Shown here piece by piece: positions 55,949 to 64,000 of a stretch of 64,000 nucleotides of DNA. The notes beneath the pieces are model-generated. The model was not told where the DNA came from, did not search any database, and saw nothing but the letters and a program-made list of their open reading frames with translations. This stretch comes from Streptomyces fradiae ATCC 10745 = DSM 40063 (GTDB taxonomy: Bacteria > Actinomycetota > Actinomycetes > Streptomycetales > Streptomycetaceae): the NCBI RefSeq assembly GCF_008704425.1, contig NZ_CP023696.1, positions 2,590,501-2,654,500 on the forward strand. Reading direction: 5' to 3'. The position numbers and the translations under genes were made by a program. Positions within the stretch are counted from its first letter, which is position 1, and the number at the start of each line of letters is the position of its first letter.

Positions 55949-56251
55949 TCAGGTTAGGACCGCCAGCCCGGCGGCCGCCGCGCAGACGACCAGGACGGCA
56001 ACCGCGGCCGCGGCGGGGCCCCGCCGGTCGGCGGGCAGGCGCGGGAAGAGCCGCGAGAGCGCGCCGAGGACCGCGAGCGGGGGCGCGGCGCGCCAGACGT
56101 CCCGTCCGGTCCTGCTCCCGGCGGCGGCGACGACGCCCGGCAGATGCCCGACGGCGCGCAGCAGCGGCCGTGCCATGGCCCGGCTGCGGCCGTGGACCGG
56201 ACGCCCGGCCGCGGCCCGCTCCAGGGCCTCGCGCAGGGCCGGTTCGTCCAA
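55949..56251 (-). CDS. Possible small membrane protein
   Basis: A 100-residue reading frame with a basic helical front (DEPALREALERAAAGRPVHG) and a C-terminal membrane helix (AAAAVAVLVVCAAAAGLAVL). No ATG or GTG begins it; the best start is TTG 56251 without a good ribosome site. It follows the kinase gene by about 100 bp on the same strand. Composition and helix pattern are coherent, but the poor start makes it uncertain. Confidence 0.4.
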   Translation of the reverse strand: MDEPALREALERAAAGRPVHGRSRAMARPLLRAVGHLPGVVAAAGSRTGRDVWRAAPPLAVLGALSRLFPRLPADRRGPAAAAVAVLVVCAAAAGLAVLT

Positions 56252-56310
56252 GCAGGGGCGTCCTGGCAGCCGGGCCAGGGCCGGCCGGGTACGGCCGACG
56301 GGCCGTCAGC

Positions 56311-56360
56311 GGGCACGGCCGGGCGGGCCGTCAGCGGGCACGGCCGGGCGGGCCGTCAGC
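56311..56360. repeat. 25-bp tandem repeat at end of kinase gene
   Basis: Two perfect copies of a 25-bp unit starting GGGCACGGCCGGGCGGGCCG at 56311 and 56336, with ten bases of a further copy before. The second copy runs into the last base positions of the kinase stop codon. Confidence 0.85.
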
Positions 56361-58023
56361 GGCCGCGGATCTGCTGCTGGTGGGACAGCGCGCGGCGCAG
56401 TTCGCCCGCGAGCGGGTGGTACGGCCCGTACGTCCGCTCCGTGTCGTACAGCAGGTTCTGGAGCTGCTGGTGGGCTCCCGAGTGGTCGCCCATCGTCAGC
56501 AGGAGGTGGCCGATCCGGTGCCGGATGCCGAACGCCCGGCTCGGGTCGGCGCCGGGCTGCCGCCGGGCGCTCTCGTGGTACGGCAGGATCGCCCGGTACT
56601 CGGCGAGCGCCTCGGCCGCCTGGCCGAGCTGCTCCAGGCAGACGGCCACGTCGTGCCGGTACTGCAGGGTCTGCGGGTCGGCCGGGCCCGCCTCGGCCTC
56701 CCGGTCGGCGGCGAGGCGGCGCAGCTCGGGCAGGGCCCGCCGGTACTGGCCGTCGTCCATGAGGGTCGTGGCGTACTGCTTGCGCAGGACCCGCACCACG
56801 TGCGAGTGCTCGCCGTGCGCGGCCGCGGCGGCCGGGAGGATCGCGCCGAGGATGTCGACGGCCTGCGTGATGCGGCCCTCCCCCAGCAGCCGCTTCACCT
56901 CGTCGACGGCGGCGGCCACGTCGGGCCGCCCGGCCGGGGTCCCGCCGGTCGCCCCGGCACCGGCGAACATCCCGCCGGCCCCCGTCCCCCCGCCGTGCAC
57001 CCCACCGGTGGACGCCCCGCCCGTGGACGCCGGACCGGCCTGCCCCGGCGCCCCGGCGGACGGCGGGACGGTCGGCGGCGGCGGTACGGGCACCGCCGGG
57101 GCGGGCGCCGAGGCGCGCTCCGGCCAGGGTGCCAGCGGCCGGGTGAACGGCCTCGTGGGGTCCAGCGGCCCGGCCGGTCCCGTGGACCGCGCGGGCAGCA
57201 GCGGGGCGAGCGCCTCGTACACCTCCTGAGCGCCGGACGGCCGGTGCTGGGGGTCCTTCGCGAGGAGCCGCAGCACCAGCGCCTCCAGCGCCTCGGGGAC
57301 GTCGGCGCGCAGCGACCGGACGGGCGGCGGCGCCTCGTACAGGTGGCGGTGGAGGACGCCGAGCGCGGTGGAGCCCGCGAAGGGGACGTTCCCGCTGAGG
57401 AGTTCGTGCAGGACGACCCCGAGCGCGTACAGGTCCGTGTACGGGCCGACGGCGCCGCCCATGGCCTGCTCGGGCGCCATGTAGGCGGGGCTGCCGATGG
57501 GCGAGCCGGTGTGGGTGAGGCGCGTGGTGTCGGTGTCCAGCACGGACGCGACGCCCAGGTCGAGGACGGTGATCGAGCCGTCGGGCCGCACCATCACGTT
57601 GCGCGGCTTCAGGTCGCGGTGGACGATCGGCACGGCGTGGACGGCGGCCAGCACGGCGCACAGCTGCGCGGCGACCGCGACGGCCCACGGCCACGGGTAC
57701 GGATCGTGCTCGGCGAGGTGGTCGGAGAGGTCGGCACCCTCGACGTACTGCATGACCAGGTACAGGTCGTCGCCGTCGCCGCCGGCGTCGTGGACGGTGA
57801 CCAGGCCGGGGTGCGAGACCTGCGCGGTGACCCGGCACTCGCGGACGAAGCGGCGGCGCATCTCCTCCGCGACGGTGGCGGCCGCCATGTGGTCGGGGCG
57901 CAGCAGCTTGACGGCCACGCGCCGGTCGAGCCGCCGGTCGTACGCCGTCCAGACCTGGCCCATGCCGCCCTGGCCGATCAGTGCGGACAGCTCGTACCGG
58001 TCGGTGATGACCCGTCCGTTCAC
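56356..58023 (-). CDS. Serine/threonine protein kinase with C-terminal TPR-like region
   Basis: A 555-residue Hanks-type kinase. The kinase domain (about 8-270) has the glycine loop LIGQGGMGQVW, lysine in VAVKLLRPD, catalytic HRDLKPRNVMV, and APE in GSPAYMAPEQ. The usual DFG is DLG (VLDLGVAS), a tolerated change. A proline/glycine linker (about 280-385) leads to TPR-like helices (about 385-550: ALPELRRLAADREAEAG, LQYRHDVAVCLEQLGQAAEA). There is no membrane helix. GTG 58023 overlaps the stop of the upstream membrane-protein gene (GTGA), implying co-translation. Its substrate and signal are unknown. Confidence 0.93.
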   Translation of the reverse strand: MNGRVITDRYELSALIGQGGMGQVWTAYDRRLDRRVAVKLLRPDHMAAATVAEEMRRRFVRECRVTAQVSHPGLVTVHDAGGDGDDLYLVMQYVEGADLSDHLAEHDPYPWPWAVAVAAQLCAVLAAVHAVPIVHRDLKPRNVMVRPDGSITVLDLGVASVLDTDTTRLTHTGSPIGSPAYMAPEQAMGGAVGPYTDLYALGVVLHELLSGNVPFAGSTALGVLHRHLYEAPPPVRSLRADVPEALEALVLRLLAKDPQHRPSGAQEVYEALAPLLPARSTGPAGPLDPTRPFTRPLAPWPERASAPAPAVPVPPPPTVPPSAGAPGQAGPASTGGASTGGVHGGGTGAGGMFAGAGATGGTPAGRPDVAAAVDEVKRLLGEGRITQAVDILGAILPAAAAAHGEHSHVVRVLRKQYATTLMDDGQYRRALPELRRLAADREAEAGPADPQTLQYRHDVAVCLEQLGQAAEALAEYRAILPYHESARRQPGADPSRAFGIRHRIGHLLLTMGDHSGAHQQLQNLLYDTERTYGPYHPLAGELRRALSHQQQIRGR

Positions 58024-58652
58024 CGGCCGCCCTCCTCCTTCCGCAGGAGGTCGCTCAGCTCGTCCAGCTCGGCACGCACCTGGTCGATGCGGGGGGCCGC
58101 GGGCGCGGCGCCCTGCTGCGGGGCGGGCACGGGCGGGACGTGCGGCGGGGCCGGGGCCCGCGGGGGGACCTGCGCGGGGGGCGTGAGCTGCCCGTACGGG
58201 GTGGGGGCCGCCGGCGTGGCGGGGTACGGCGTCCTGCCGTGGGCGGCCGGGTAGCCGTAGCCGGGGCCCGCCGACGGGACGGTGCCCGCGTACGGCGAGG
58301 GGCCCGCGAGGGCGGCCGGGCCGTGCGGGCGCCGGTCGAAGTGGCGGATGTCCGCGTACAGGAAGTACCCGGTGACCAGCGCGGCGTGCAGCAGGAGGCC
58401 GCCCACCGAGAGGTCGGCCTGGAGCGTCTCCGTGTCCTCCGGTATGAAGGCTATGCCCACGATCGTCACGATCACGGACGCGCCGAACAGCCACCAGTCG
58501 CGGGGCCTGCGGGTCACCAGCGCGAGCCGCAGGAGCGCCCCCGCGGCGAGCATGCCGCAGCTCAGCAGCGGCAGCACGGCGAAGAGCACACGGAGCACGA
58601 CGACGTGGGTCGGCGTGCCGCCCTGCGGTGGCACGGGGCCGGGGCCGTACAT
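58020..58652 (-). CDS. Membrane protein coupled to kinase
   Basis: A 210-residue protein with four membrane helices in the first half (VVLRVLFAVLPLLSCGMLAA, LLRLALVTRRPRDWWLFGAS, IVTIVGIAFIP, LLLHAALVTGYFLYADIRHF) and a proline/tyrosine/alanine-rich cytoplasmic tail ending in a short acidic helix (DQVRAELDELSDLLRKEEGG). ATG 58652 follows GGAGGAGCC. It overlaps the kinase gene by four bases, so it may be the kinase's membrane partner or substrate. No family is recognised. Confidence 0.82.
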   Translation of the reverse strand: MYGPGPVPPQGGTPTHVVVLRVLFAVLPLLSCGMLAAGALLRLALVTRRPRDWWLFGASVIVTIVGIAFIPEDTETLQADLSVGGLLLHAALVTGYFLYADIRHFDRRPHGPAALAGPSPYAGTVPSAGPGYGYPAAHGRTPYPATPAAPTPYGQLTPPAQVPPRAPAPPHVPPVPAPQQGAAPAAPRIDQVRAELDELSDLLRKEEGGR

Positions 58653-58843
58653 GGCTCCTCCAGGGACCGGGGGTGGAACGACGCTCGCAGACAGGAACGA
58701 GCGTATACAGCGACTCCGACAACGGCCGTACGGTTGCACGCGTATACCGTTCCGTTGTCTTCGCCCGCCCCGCGCCCCGCCCCCGCGCCCCCGCACCGCG
58801 CCACGCGCCGCGCCTCGCGCCGGGCGCCCCGGGCGCCGACGGG

Positions 58844-61102
58844 TCAGGCCTCCAGGGTGCCGTCCGTCAGCCCGTCGTACAGGCCGCGCACCAGCCGCTC
58901 CCCGAGGCGGCCCGCCTGCCGCAGGGCCTGCTCGAACTCGGCGAGGGCGCGGAACCGTTCGCCGTACCGGCGCTGCTCGGCGAGCGGCAGCCGGGGCAGC
59001 TGGAGGCGGCGCACGTCGACGCGGGTGGCGGTGGAGGCGTAGCTGCTGGCCTGGCGCTGGTTGGCGGTGCCGCGCAGGAACCCGGCGAGGAACCAGGGGT
59101 CCAGCGCGGCCGGGTCGGGGCGCAGCAGGTGCAGGCCGCGCCCCAGGGCGGCGCCCTCGGCGGCCTCGTCCACCACGCGCGCGACGGGGCCGCCCGCGAG
59201 GGCGGGGACGACGACGTCGCCGGCGCGCAGCAGGACCGGCGCCTCGCCGCCCGGCGCGGTCTCGGGGAGGACGCCGCTCGGGTCCTGTCCTGTGAGGACG
59301 TCCTGTTCGGTGAGGACGCGCGGGGGCGCGGCGCCGGGCGCGGGGGCCTTGCCGGGCGCGGGCGCGGGGGCGGGCGGGTGCGCGCCGGCGCCGCCCGCGT
59401 GGAGGCGCAGGGCGCCGGTCCGGGCCAGTTCGCCGACGGTCACACCGGGCGCGGCACCGGGCGCGCCGGGCGGGGTGCCCGGCGCGGCGACGGGCGCGCC
59501 GGGCGCCGCCGGCTGTGGGGCGCGGATGCGGCCCGGCGGCGGGGTCAGTTCGACGGTGCGGCGCAGGTGGGCCGCGAGTCCCTCCGCCGCGGCGGCCAGC
59601 TCGGCCGCGCCGCCGCTCGCCGCGGGGGGCGGCAGGTGGCGGGCGGGCGCGAGGTCCACGTCGTCGCCGAGCAGGTCGATGACGGGCACGGACCTGCTGC
59701 GGCCGGGCCGTACGGGAGCGGTGCCGTCCGCGTCGAACGGGGTCCACGCGTCCAGTACGGCGCTGTGGACGGCCCGCCAGTCGAGCCGGTCCCGCCCGCC
59801 GGCGCCGCAGCCGGAGGTGTCGACCACCAGCAGCTCGGGCGACGGGGCGGTGGCACCCGGTTTGCGCAGCACCCACAGGTGGAGCGGGATGCCGTACGGG
59901 GGCGCGGCCCCCGCCGGGAGGGCGACGACCGCGCGGAGGGCGCCGCGCCGCAGCAGGTCGGCGCGGATGCGGCGGCCGGAGCGGCGGGACGCGGCGGCGG
60001 GCGGCATGAGCAGCACCGCCGTCCCGCCGGGGCGCAGGCGGGCCAGGGCGTGCTGGACCCAGGCCAGCTCGGACTCGGTGCGGGCGGGGAAGCCGTACTC
60101 CCAGCGGGGGTCGTACGCGAGCTCGTCGTGGCCCCAGTTGCGCTCGTTGAACGGCGGGTGGCACACGACCGCGTCGGCGGCGAGCCGCGGGTGGGCGTCC
60201 GCGCGCAGGGCGTCCCCCGCGCGCGCGTGGACCTCGGTGCGGGCGCCGAGGGCGAGGCGGAGCGCGACGAGGGCGGCCAGGTCCGGGTCGGCCTCCTGCG
60301 CGTACAGGGCGGCGGGCGCCTCGACGGCGCGCAGCAGGGCGCCCGTACCGCAGGCGGGGTCGAGGACGGCGGGGGGCGCGGCGCTGCCGGGCGGGGCGGC
60401 GATGGCGGCCATGAGCGCGGCCGTACCGGGCGGGGTGACGGTGAACTGCCGGGGGTTGGCGTCGAGATGGCGGCCGAGCAGGAACTCGTAGGCGGCGGGG
60501 GCGCCGCCGCTGCCGGCGGCGAGCTCGACGGCGGCGCGCAGCAGCGGGACGGACGGGGCGAGTTCCTCGGCGGTGGGGGTGGCGACGGGCCGGCGACCGC
60601 CGAGGCGGGCGGTGAGGACGCGGTCGAGGACGGGGGGCAGGAGCGCGGCGAGCCGGTCGTCGGCGGCCCCGCCGGTCGCGCCCTCGGCCCCGCCGCCCGG
60701 CCCGCCCCCCTCGGCGCCCCCGTCGGCGCCTCCGTCGCCGGCCCCGGCGCGGGCCACGGCGCCGTCGGCGGGCCAGAGGGCCGGCTGCTCGTGGACGAGG
60801 AGGAGGGCGCACCCCGCGTGGACGAGCGCGGTGGCGACCCCGCCGGGGTGGCCCGCGGCCTGCTGCCAGACCCTTTCGCACAGCGGCACTTCGGCGAGCT
60901 TGCCCTGCGCGCGCAGCCAGCGCTCGACGTCGGCCAGGGCGAAGGACGGGCTGGTCTCGGTGCCCCCGACCGGCTTGGGGAAGTCGGCGTGGCGGCGGCG
61001 CCAGTTGCTGACGGCCGCCCGCCCCACCCCGGCCAGCCTGGCGATCTCGGCGGCAGTCACCTCTGTCGCCGCCGTCTCCGTCGTGTTCCCGCCGTCCGGC
61101 AC
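58844..61102 (-). CDS. HTH-N6-adenine methyltransferase-specificity fusion
   Basis: A 752-residue protein in three parts. Residues 15-63 are a MerR/excisionase-like helix-turn-helix (AAEIARLAGVGRAAVSNWRR). Residues about 200-480 are an N6-adenine methyltransferase of type I HsdM kind, with SAM motif LDPACGTGALL (248-254). Where active enzymes have (N/D/S)PP(Y/F), this has HPPF (315-318, codon CAC). The last 270 residues resemble a type I specificity half (LDPWFLAGFLRGTANQRQAS, RRLQLPRLPLAEQRRYGERF). No nuclease gene adjoins, so it is an orphan. The altered motif suggests a non-catalytic DNA-binding regulator or weak enzyme. GTG 61102 has GGGGG eight bases upstream. Confidence 0.88.
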   Translation of the reverse strand: MPDGGNTTETAATEVTAAEIARLAGVGRAAVSNWRRRHADFPKPVGGTETSPSFALADVERWLRAQGKLAEVPLCERVWQQAAGHPGGVATALVHAGCALLLVHEQPALWPADGAVARAGAGDGGADGGAEGGGPGGGAEGATGGAADDRLAALLPPVLDRVLTARLGGRRPVATPTAEELAPSVPLLRAAVELAAGSGGAPAAYEFLLGRHLDANPRQFTVTPPGTAALMAAIAAPPGSAAPPAVLDPACGTGALLRAVEAPAALYAQEADPDLAALVALRLALGARTEVHARAGDALRADAHPRLAADAVVCHPPFNERNWGHDELAYDPRWEYGFPARTESELAWVQHALARLRPGGTAVLLMPPAAASRRSGRRIRADLLRRGALRAVVALPAGAAPPYGIPLHLWVLRKPGATAPSPELLVVDTSGCGAGGRDRLDWRAVHSAVLDAWTPFDADGTAPVRPGRSRSVPVIDLLGDDVDLAPARHLPPPAASGGAAELAAAAEGLAAHLRRTVELTPPPGRIRAPQPAAPGAPVAAPGTPPGAPGAAPGVTVGELARTGALRLHAGGAGAHPPAPAPAPGKAPAPGAAPPRVLTEQDVLTGQDPSGVLPETAPGGEAPVLLRAGDVVVPALAGGPVARVVDEAAEGAALGRGLHLLRPDPAALDPWFLAGFLRGTANQRQASSYASTATRVDVRRLQLPRLPLAEQRRYGERFRALAEFEQALRQAGRLGERLVRGLYDGLTDGTLEA

Positions 61103-61198
61103 GTGGCCACCCCCTTGCGTCCGATGTGCCCCGCATCCTAGTGCGGTACCGCTGACACCGTTTCACACCGTGAGTAGGAATAGTTAAGTGACTTCGTG

Positions 61199-61227
61199 TT
61201 GACTCGGTTCACAAGCTCTGGTCTGAT
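61199..61227 (+). promoter_or_regulatory. Possible promoter of the DUF4352-type gene
   Basis: TTGACT (61199-61204), 17 bases, TCTGAT (61222-61227), about 70 bases before the ATG at 61299. The -35 match is good; the -10 is weak. Confidence 0.35.
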
Positions 61228-61298
61228 TGACCCAGTCGTTCACGGGGCTGCCAAAGGCTCCGCATCACACCTTCACGCCATCGTCCGGAGGGCACCCC

Positions 61299-62135
61299 AT
61301 GTCCCAGCCCACGCAGCCCCAGTACGGCGCGTCCTATCCCGCCCCGCCGGCGCCCCCCGCGCAGCCGCGCAACGGGCTGGGCACGGCCGCCCTGGTGCTC
61401 GGCATCATCGGCACCGTCGTCGCGCTCATCCCGCTGCTGTTCTGGCTGGGCGCCATTCTCGGCGTGATCGCCCTGATCCTGGGCGCGGTCGGCATGGGCC
61501 GCGCCAAGCGCGGCGACGCCACCAACAAGGGCGTGGCGATCGCCGGCACGGTCCTGGGCGTGGTCGCGCTGATCGTGGGCGTGGTGATGGGCGTCCTCAC
61601 GGTCATCGCCGTGGACAAGACCGTGGACGAGATCAACAAGGAGCTGTCCAGCACGGCGCCGAAGGGCACGACCGGCGGGGACAAGGGCAAGGGCGCCGCG
61701 GGTGACGCCGGCACCGCCGACGGCGGCACGGACGGCGCTGCGGTGCCGGAGGTCCTGGCCGGCGGCGAGACGATCATCTACGACGACGACCTGCAGATCA
61801 CCGTGTCGGCGGCGAAGGCCTTCACGCCGAGCGACGTCGCGGCCGGCCACACGGCGGGCAACAAGGCGTACAAGGTCACCGTCGTCGTCGAGAACGGCGG
61901 CAAGGCCAAGTTCGACACCGACACGGTGCTGCTGGAGGGTCGCGCGGGCAAGGACGGCGTGACCGCCGAGCAGGTCTTCGACGAGGGCCTGGACGGCGTC
62001 ACCGGCACGCTCGCCCCCGGCAAGAAGGCCACCGGCACCTACGCGTTCAGCGTGCCCGCCGACGCGAAGACCCTCACCGTGGAGGTCACCCCGGGCTTCG
62101 ACCACGAGGCCACGCAGTGGGAGCTGAAGTTCTGA
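61299..62135 (+). CDS. DUF4190/DUF4352-type membrane-anchored protein
   Basis: A 278-residue protein. A proline/glutamine-rich start (MSQPTQPQYG) precedes two or three membrane helices of the DUF4190 pattern (GLGTAALVLGIIGTVVALIP, LGAILGVIALILGAVGMGRA, VAIAGTVLGVVALIVGVVMG). A Gly/Lys/Asp linker leads to an extracytoplasmic immunoglobulin-like DUF4352 domain (about 150-278: YDDDLQITVSAAKAFTPSDV, YKVTVVVENGGKAKFDTDTV, GKKATGTYAFSVP). Such proteins are surface-exposed with no known enzyme activity. ATG 61299 follows GGAGGG. A perfect 14-bp hairpin ends the gene. Confidence 0.9.
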   Translation: MSQPTQPQYGASYPAPPAPPAQPRNGLGTAALVLGIIGTVVALIPLLFWLGAILGVIALILGAVGMGRAKRGDATNKGVAIAGTVLGVVALIVGVVMGVLTVIAVDKTVDEINKELSSTAPKGTTGGDKGKGAAGDAGTADGGTDGAAVPEVLAGGETIIYDDDLQITVSAAKAFTPSDVAAGHTAGNKAYKVTVVVENGGKAKFDTDTVLLEGRAGKDGVTAEQVFDEGLDGVTGTLAPGKKATGTYAFSVPADAKTLTVEVTPGFDHEATQWELKF

Positions 62136-62156
62136 GGGCGAGGCCCCGGAACGGGT

Positions 62157-62186
62157 GAGCGGCGCGCGGACCTCCGCGCGCCGCTC
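62157..62186 (+). terminator. Strong hairpin terminator
   Basis: Perfect 14-bp arms GAGCGGCGCGCGGA / TCCGCGCGCCGCTC with a 2-base apex (so an effective 4-6 base loop), 21 bp after the stop at 62135. Confidence 0.8.
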
Positions 62187-62369
62187 ATCGGCGTTCCGGC
62201 CGGGCCCCTGGGCGTCCCGGCCGGCCCGGCGCCCCGCCCGCGCCCGCCCGCCCGCGTCCCGGCGGGTACGGGCGGGTCCGGGCGGCGCCCAACGCGTCCC
62301 GGCGGGGTCCCGGCGGCGCACGGGCGAGTCCGGGCGGCGCACCGCTCCGGGCGGCGCACCGGCGGGTGT

Positions 62370-63119
62370 TCACACCCGGTGGCGCACCCAGACGTTCGGC
62401 TCGACGTACACCGCGTACCCGTGCGACGCCTCGCACCGGACCGGAACCAGCGCGAACGGCACCTCCACCGGCCCGTCCGTGTCGAACGGCAGGCCCGTCC
62501 ACTCCCGCCACCGCTCCACCGACCCGCTGATCGTCATGGACGTCGCGGCCACCGAGTCGATCACCCCGCCCGCCCGGACGTGGACCCGCAGCCACGGGTC
62601 CTGCGGCAGCCCGTCCTCCGGCCGGGTGCGCGCCGCGTACTCGGCCATCGGCGTGTGCGGCTCCAGGTGCTTGCCGTTGGGCCGCACCGGCGCCACCACC
62701 TCCGCGAAGCCCCGCTCGCGGGCGTGCTCGCGCATCGCGGCGAGCATCCGCCCCGACAGCCCCTTGCCGAGCAGGTCCCGCGCGACCGCGATCTCGATGG
62801 CGCTCATGGTGTCCGGAGCGCGGCCGTCCCGCCAGTCCTCCATCGCCCACATCAGCACCTGGTCCCAGCCCCGGTCCGGCAGCGCCCCGTCGCGCCCCTC
62901 GGCGCCCAGCGCGAACGGCACGCTGAACGAGCGCGCCACGACCCGCCCGTCGCCGTCCAGCGCCACGGAGACGTACTCGGGCGCCTGCGCGACCATCCAG
63001 GCGTAGCCGAGGTCCGACACCGGGTCCTGCTGCATGAACTTCGGCCACAGGTGCGGCATGGCCCATATCGCGTCCAGCACCTCGGGCCGCTCGGCCAGGC
63101 TGACGATCTCCAGTTCCAT
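62370..63119 (-). CDS. GNAT-family N-acetyltransferase
   Basis: A 249-residue enzyme. The acetyl-CoA-binding motif is visible in IEIAVARDLLGKGLSGRMLA followed by the helix AMREHARERGFAEVVAPVRP; the rest (PDRGWDQVLMWAMEDWRDGR; EVPFALVPVRCEASHGYAVY) is family-like and longer than a minimal GNAT. The substrate is unknown. ATG 63119 begins MELEIVSLAERPEVLDAIW; the ribosome site is weak. It stands alone between the DUF4352-type gene and the mfd end. Confidence 0.82.
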   Translation of the reverse strand: MELEIVSLAERPEVLDAIWAMPHLWPKFMQQDPVSDLGYAWMVAQAPEYVSVALDGDGRVVARSFSVPFALGAEGRDGALPDRGWDQVLMWAMEDWRDGRAPDTMSAIEIAVARDLLGKGLSGRMLAAMREHARERGFAEVVAPVRPNGKHLEPHTPMAEYAARTRPEDGLPQDPWLRVHVRAGGVIDSVAATSMTISGSVERWREWTGLPFDTDGPVEVPFALVPVRCEASHGYAVYVEPNVWVRHRV

Positions 63120-63180
63120 ACCGGCGAGGCTAGGTCCGGCCCACACGCCCCGCCATCGGATTTCCCTCCGGGCCGGCGCG

Positions 63181-63378
63181 TCAGGGCAGCGGCTCGGACG
63201 GGCAGCCGGTCAGCACCCGCCGCATGGCGGCCCGCTCGGCGGAGGTGACCCACACGCCGTACTTCTTCTTCACCGCGACCTGCCGCGCCACGTACCGGCA
63301 GCGGGACCCCCGCGACGGAGGCAGCGAGATGGCCGTGTCCCCGTCGCCCTTGCGGCGGCCGGCGGACGCGTCGACGAC
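63181..63378 (-). pseudogene. Remnant of an HNH/DUF1524-family secreted protein
   Basis: In one frame the minus strand reads VVDASAGRRKGDGDTAISLP, then PSRGSRCRYVARQVAVKKKY and GVWVTSAERAAMRRVLTGCP before a stop. This is the C-terminal end of the HNH/DUF1524 (GmrSD C-domain) proteins common in actinobacteria: the S-x-R-KGD-x-D segment, the CxYV and the final TSAE...L..C are all there. The catalytic HNH part and start are missing; upstream the same frame soon meets the mfd stop at 63448. So about 65 codons of a deleted gene remain. Confidence 0.65.
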
Positions 63379-63447
63379 CCGGGGCGGGGCCGCGCCGGGC
63401 CCCCACCGCCCCGGGGCGAGGCCCCCGCACCCCTGGGACCGGTCCCC

Positions 63448-64000
63448 CTACGACCCCAGGATCGTCGTCAGGAACTCGCCCGTCCACGCCAGCAGGTCGC
63501 GGCCCACCACCGGCTTGCCGCCGATCGTGCCCGCCGTGGGGCGGGGCACCAGGATCTGGCGGGCCGGGGCCTTGATGACCGTGCGCGGGTACAGCCGCTT
63601 CAGCCGCAGCTCCTGCGACTCGCGCAGCTCCACGGGCGCGAAGCGGATGTTGGCGCCCTGCAGGACGATCTCCCCGACCCCGCAGGCCCGCGCCAGCATC
63701 CGCAGGCCCGCCACGAGGAGCAGGTTCTCCACCGGCTCGGGCAGCTTGCCGTACCGGTCCGTCAGCTCCTCGCGTACGGCCCTGATGTCCTCCTCCGAGT
63801 TGGCGGAGGCGATGGCCCGGTACGCCTGGAGGCGCAGCCGCTCGCCGGGCGCGTAGTCGTGCGGGACGTGCGCGTCGACCGGCAGCTCGATCTTGACCTC
63901 CAGCGGCGGCTCCTCCTCCCGCCCGCCCTCCAGGGACGCCCGGTAGTCGGCCACGGCCTCGCCCACCATCCGCACGTACAGGTCGAAGCCGACCCCGGCG
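63448..64000 (-). CDS. mfd: Transcription-repair coupling factor (C-terminal part)
   Basis: The 5' part is beyond the right edge; 183 codons are present. The fragment begins AGVGFDLYVRMVGEAVADYR, the end of the helicase/TRG region, and continues into the Mfd C-terminal domain (ELPVDAHVPHDYAPGERLRL, LTDRYGKLPEPVENLLLVAG). This domain regulates the ATPase and contacts UvrA in the full enzyme, which frees RNA polymerase stalled at DNA damage. The tail ends LLAWTGEFLTTILGS with TAG at 63448-63450. Identity is firm despite truncation. Confidence 0.95.
   Translation of the reverse strand, partial: AGVGFDLYVRMVGEAVADYRASLEGGREEEPPLEVKIELPVDAHVPHDYAPGERLRLQAYRAIASANSEEDIRAVREELTDRYGKLPEPVENLLLVAGLRMLARACGVGEIVLQGANIRFAPVELRESQELRLKRLYPRTVIKAPARQILVPRPTAGTIGGKPVVGRDLLAWTGEFLTTILGS

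Overview
The window is high-GC DNA (roughly 70-75% G+C by eye). Strong third-position G/C bias, many GTG starts, GGAGG-type ribosome sites, four-base ATGA/GTGA gene overlaps and a tRNA-Leu(UAA) of the bldA type all point to a Streptomyces chromosome. From memory, unchecked, the gene order (sigma partner-switch module, hut genes, cystathionine beta-synthase, thiolase, ndh, ppx, DUF501, divIC, eno, two Rpf-type muralytic enzymes, P450, mazG, SurA-like lipoprotein, mfd) resembles the core-chromosome stretch around sigI to mfd in S. coelicolor. Several insertions interrupt it.

Layout. 0-4 kb: a partial secreted protein, a GDP-mannose to GDP-fucose pair (gmd, fcl) and a membrane sugar-1-phosphate transferase for a surface polysaccharide. 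4-6.5 kb: an anti-sigma kinase, an STAS antagonist and a divergent SigB/F-type sigma factor. 6.5-12.8 kb: a tightly overlapping histidine-utilisation operon (hutU, an M20 amidohydrolase, hutF, hutI and a twice-frameshifted small gene) with a palindrome upstream. A PLP decarboxylase diverges from it. 14.8-17.3 kb: four genes built around roadblock-like and DUF4388-like proteins, the first with the only in-frame TTA codon I found. 17.6-19.2 kb: a membrane protein and an RpiR regulator with a perfect 16+16 bp palindrome that shares its core with the hut palindrome. 19.7-23.1 kb: a WXG100-like cassette.

23.7-35.1 kb: cystathionine beta-synthase, SGNH hydrolase, thiolase, hypotheticals, a Bax-inhibitor-1 protein, bldA, and an ABC transporter of the MacB/FtsX kind. 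35.2-39 kb: a Cfa-like methyltransferase, a minisatellite-rich gap and type II NADH dehydrogenase. 39-40.8 kb: a Rex-like site, a possible small RNA, and a tandemly duplicated antitoxin-toxin module whose first toxin gene is broken by an 8-bp duplication. 40.9-50.3 kb: ppx, DUF501, divIC, eno, two Rpf-domain enzymes (the first behind a ydaO-type c-di-AMP riboswitch), P450, mazG and a SurA-like lipoprotein.

50.4-55.8 kb: a GtrA protein, a polyprenyl-phosphate GT2 and a divergent YfhO-like membrane protein, matching the three parts of known extracytoplasmic glycosylation systems. 56-64 kb: a Ser/Thr kinase coupled to a membrane protein, an HTH-N6-methyltransferase fusion with an altered catalytic motif, a DUF4190/DUF4352-type protein, a GNAT enzyme, a remnant of an HNH-family protein, and the 3' end of mfd.

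The histidine genes degrade urocanate to glutamate and may be controlled by the nearby RpiR protein. The Rpf enzymes are likely tied to c-di-AMP, ndh to redox state, and the roadblock cluster to bldA. Many intergenic gaps carry short tandem repeats of very high G+C.
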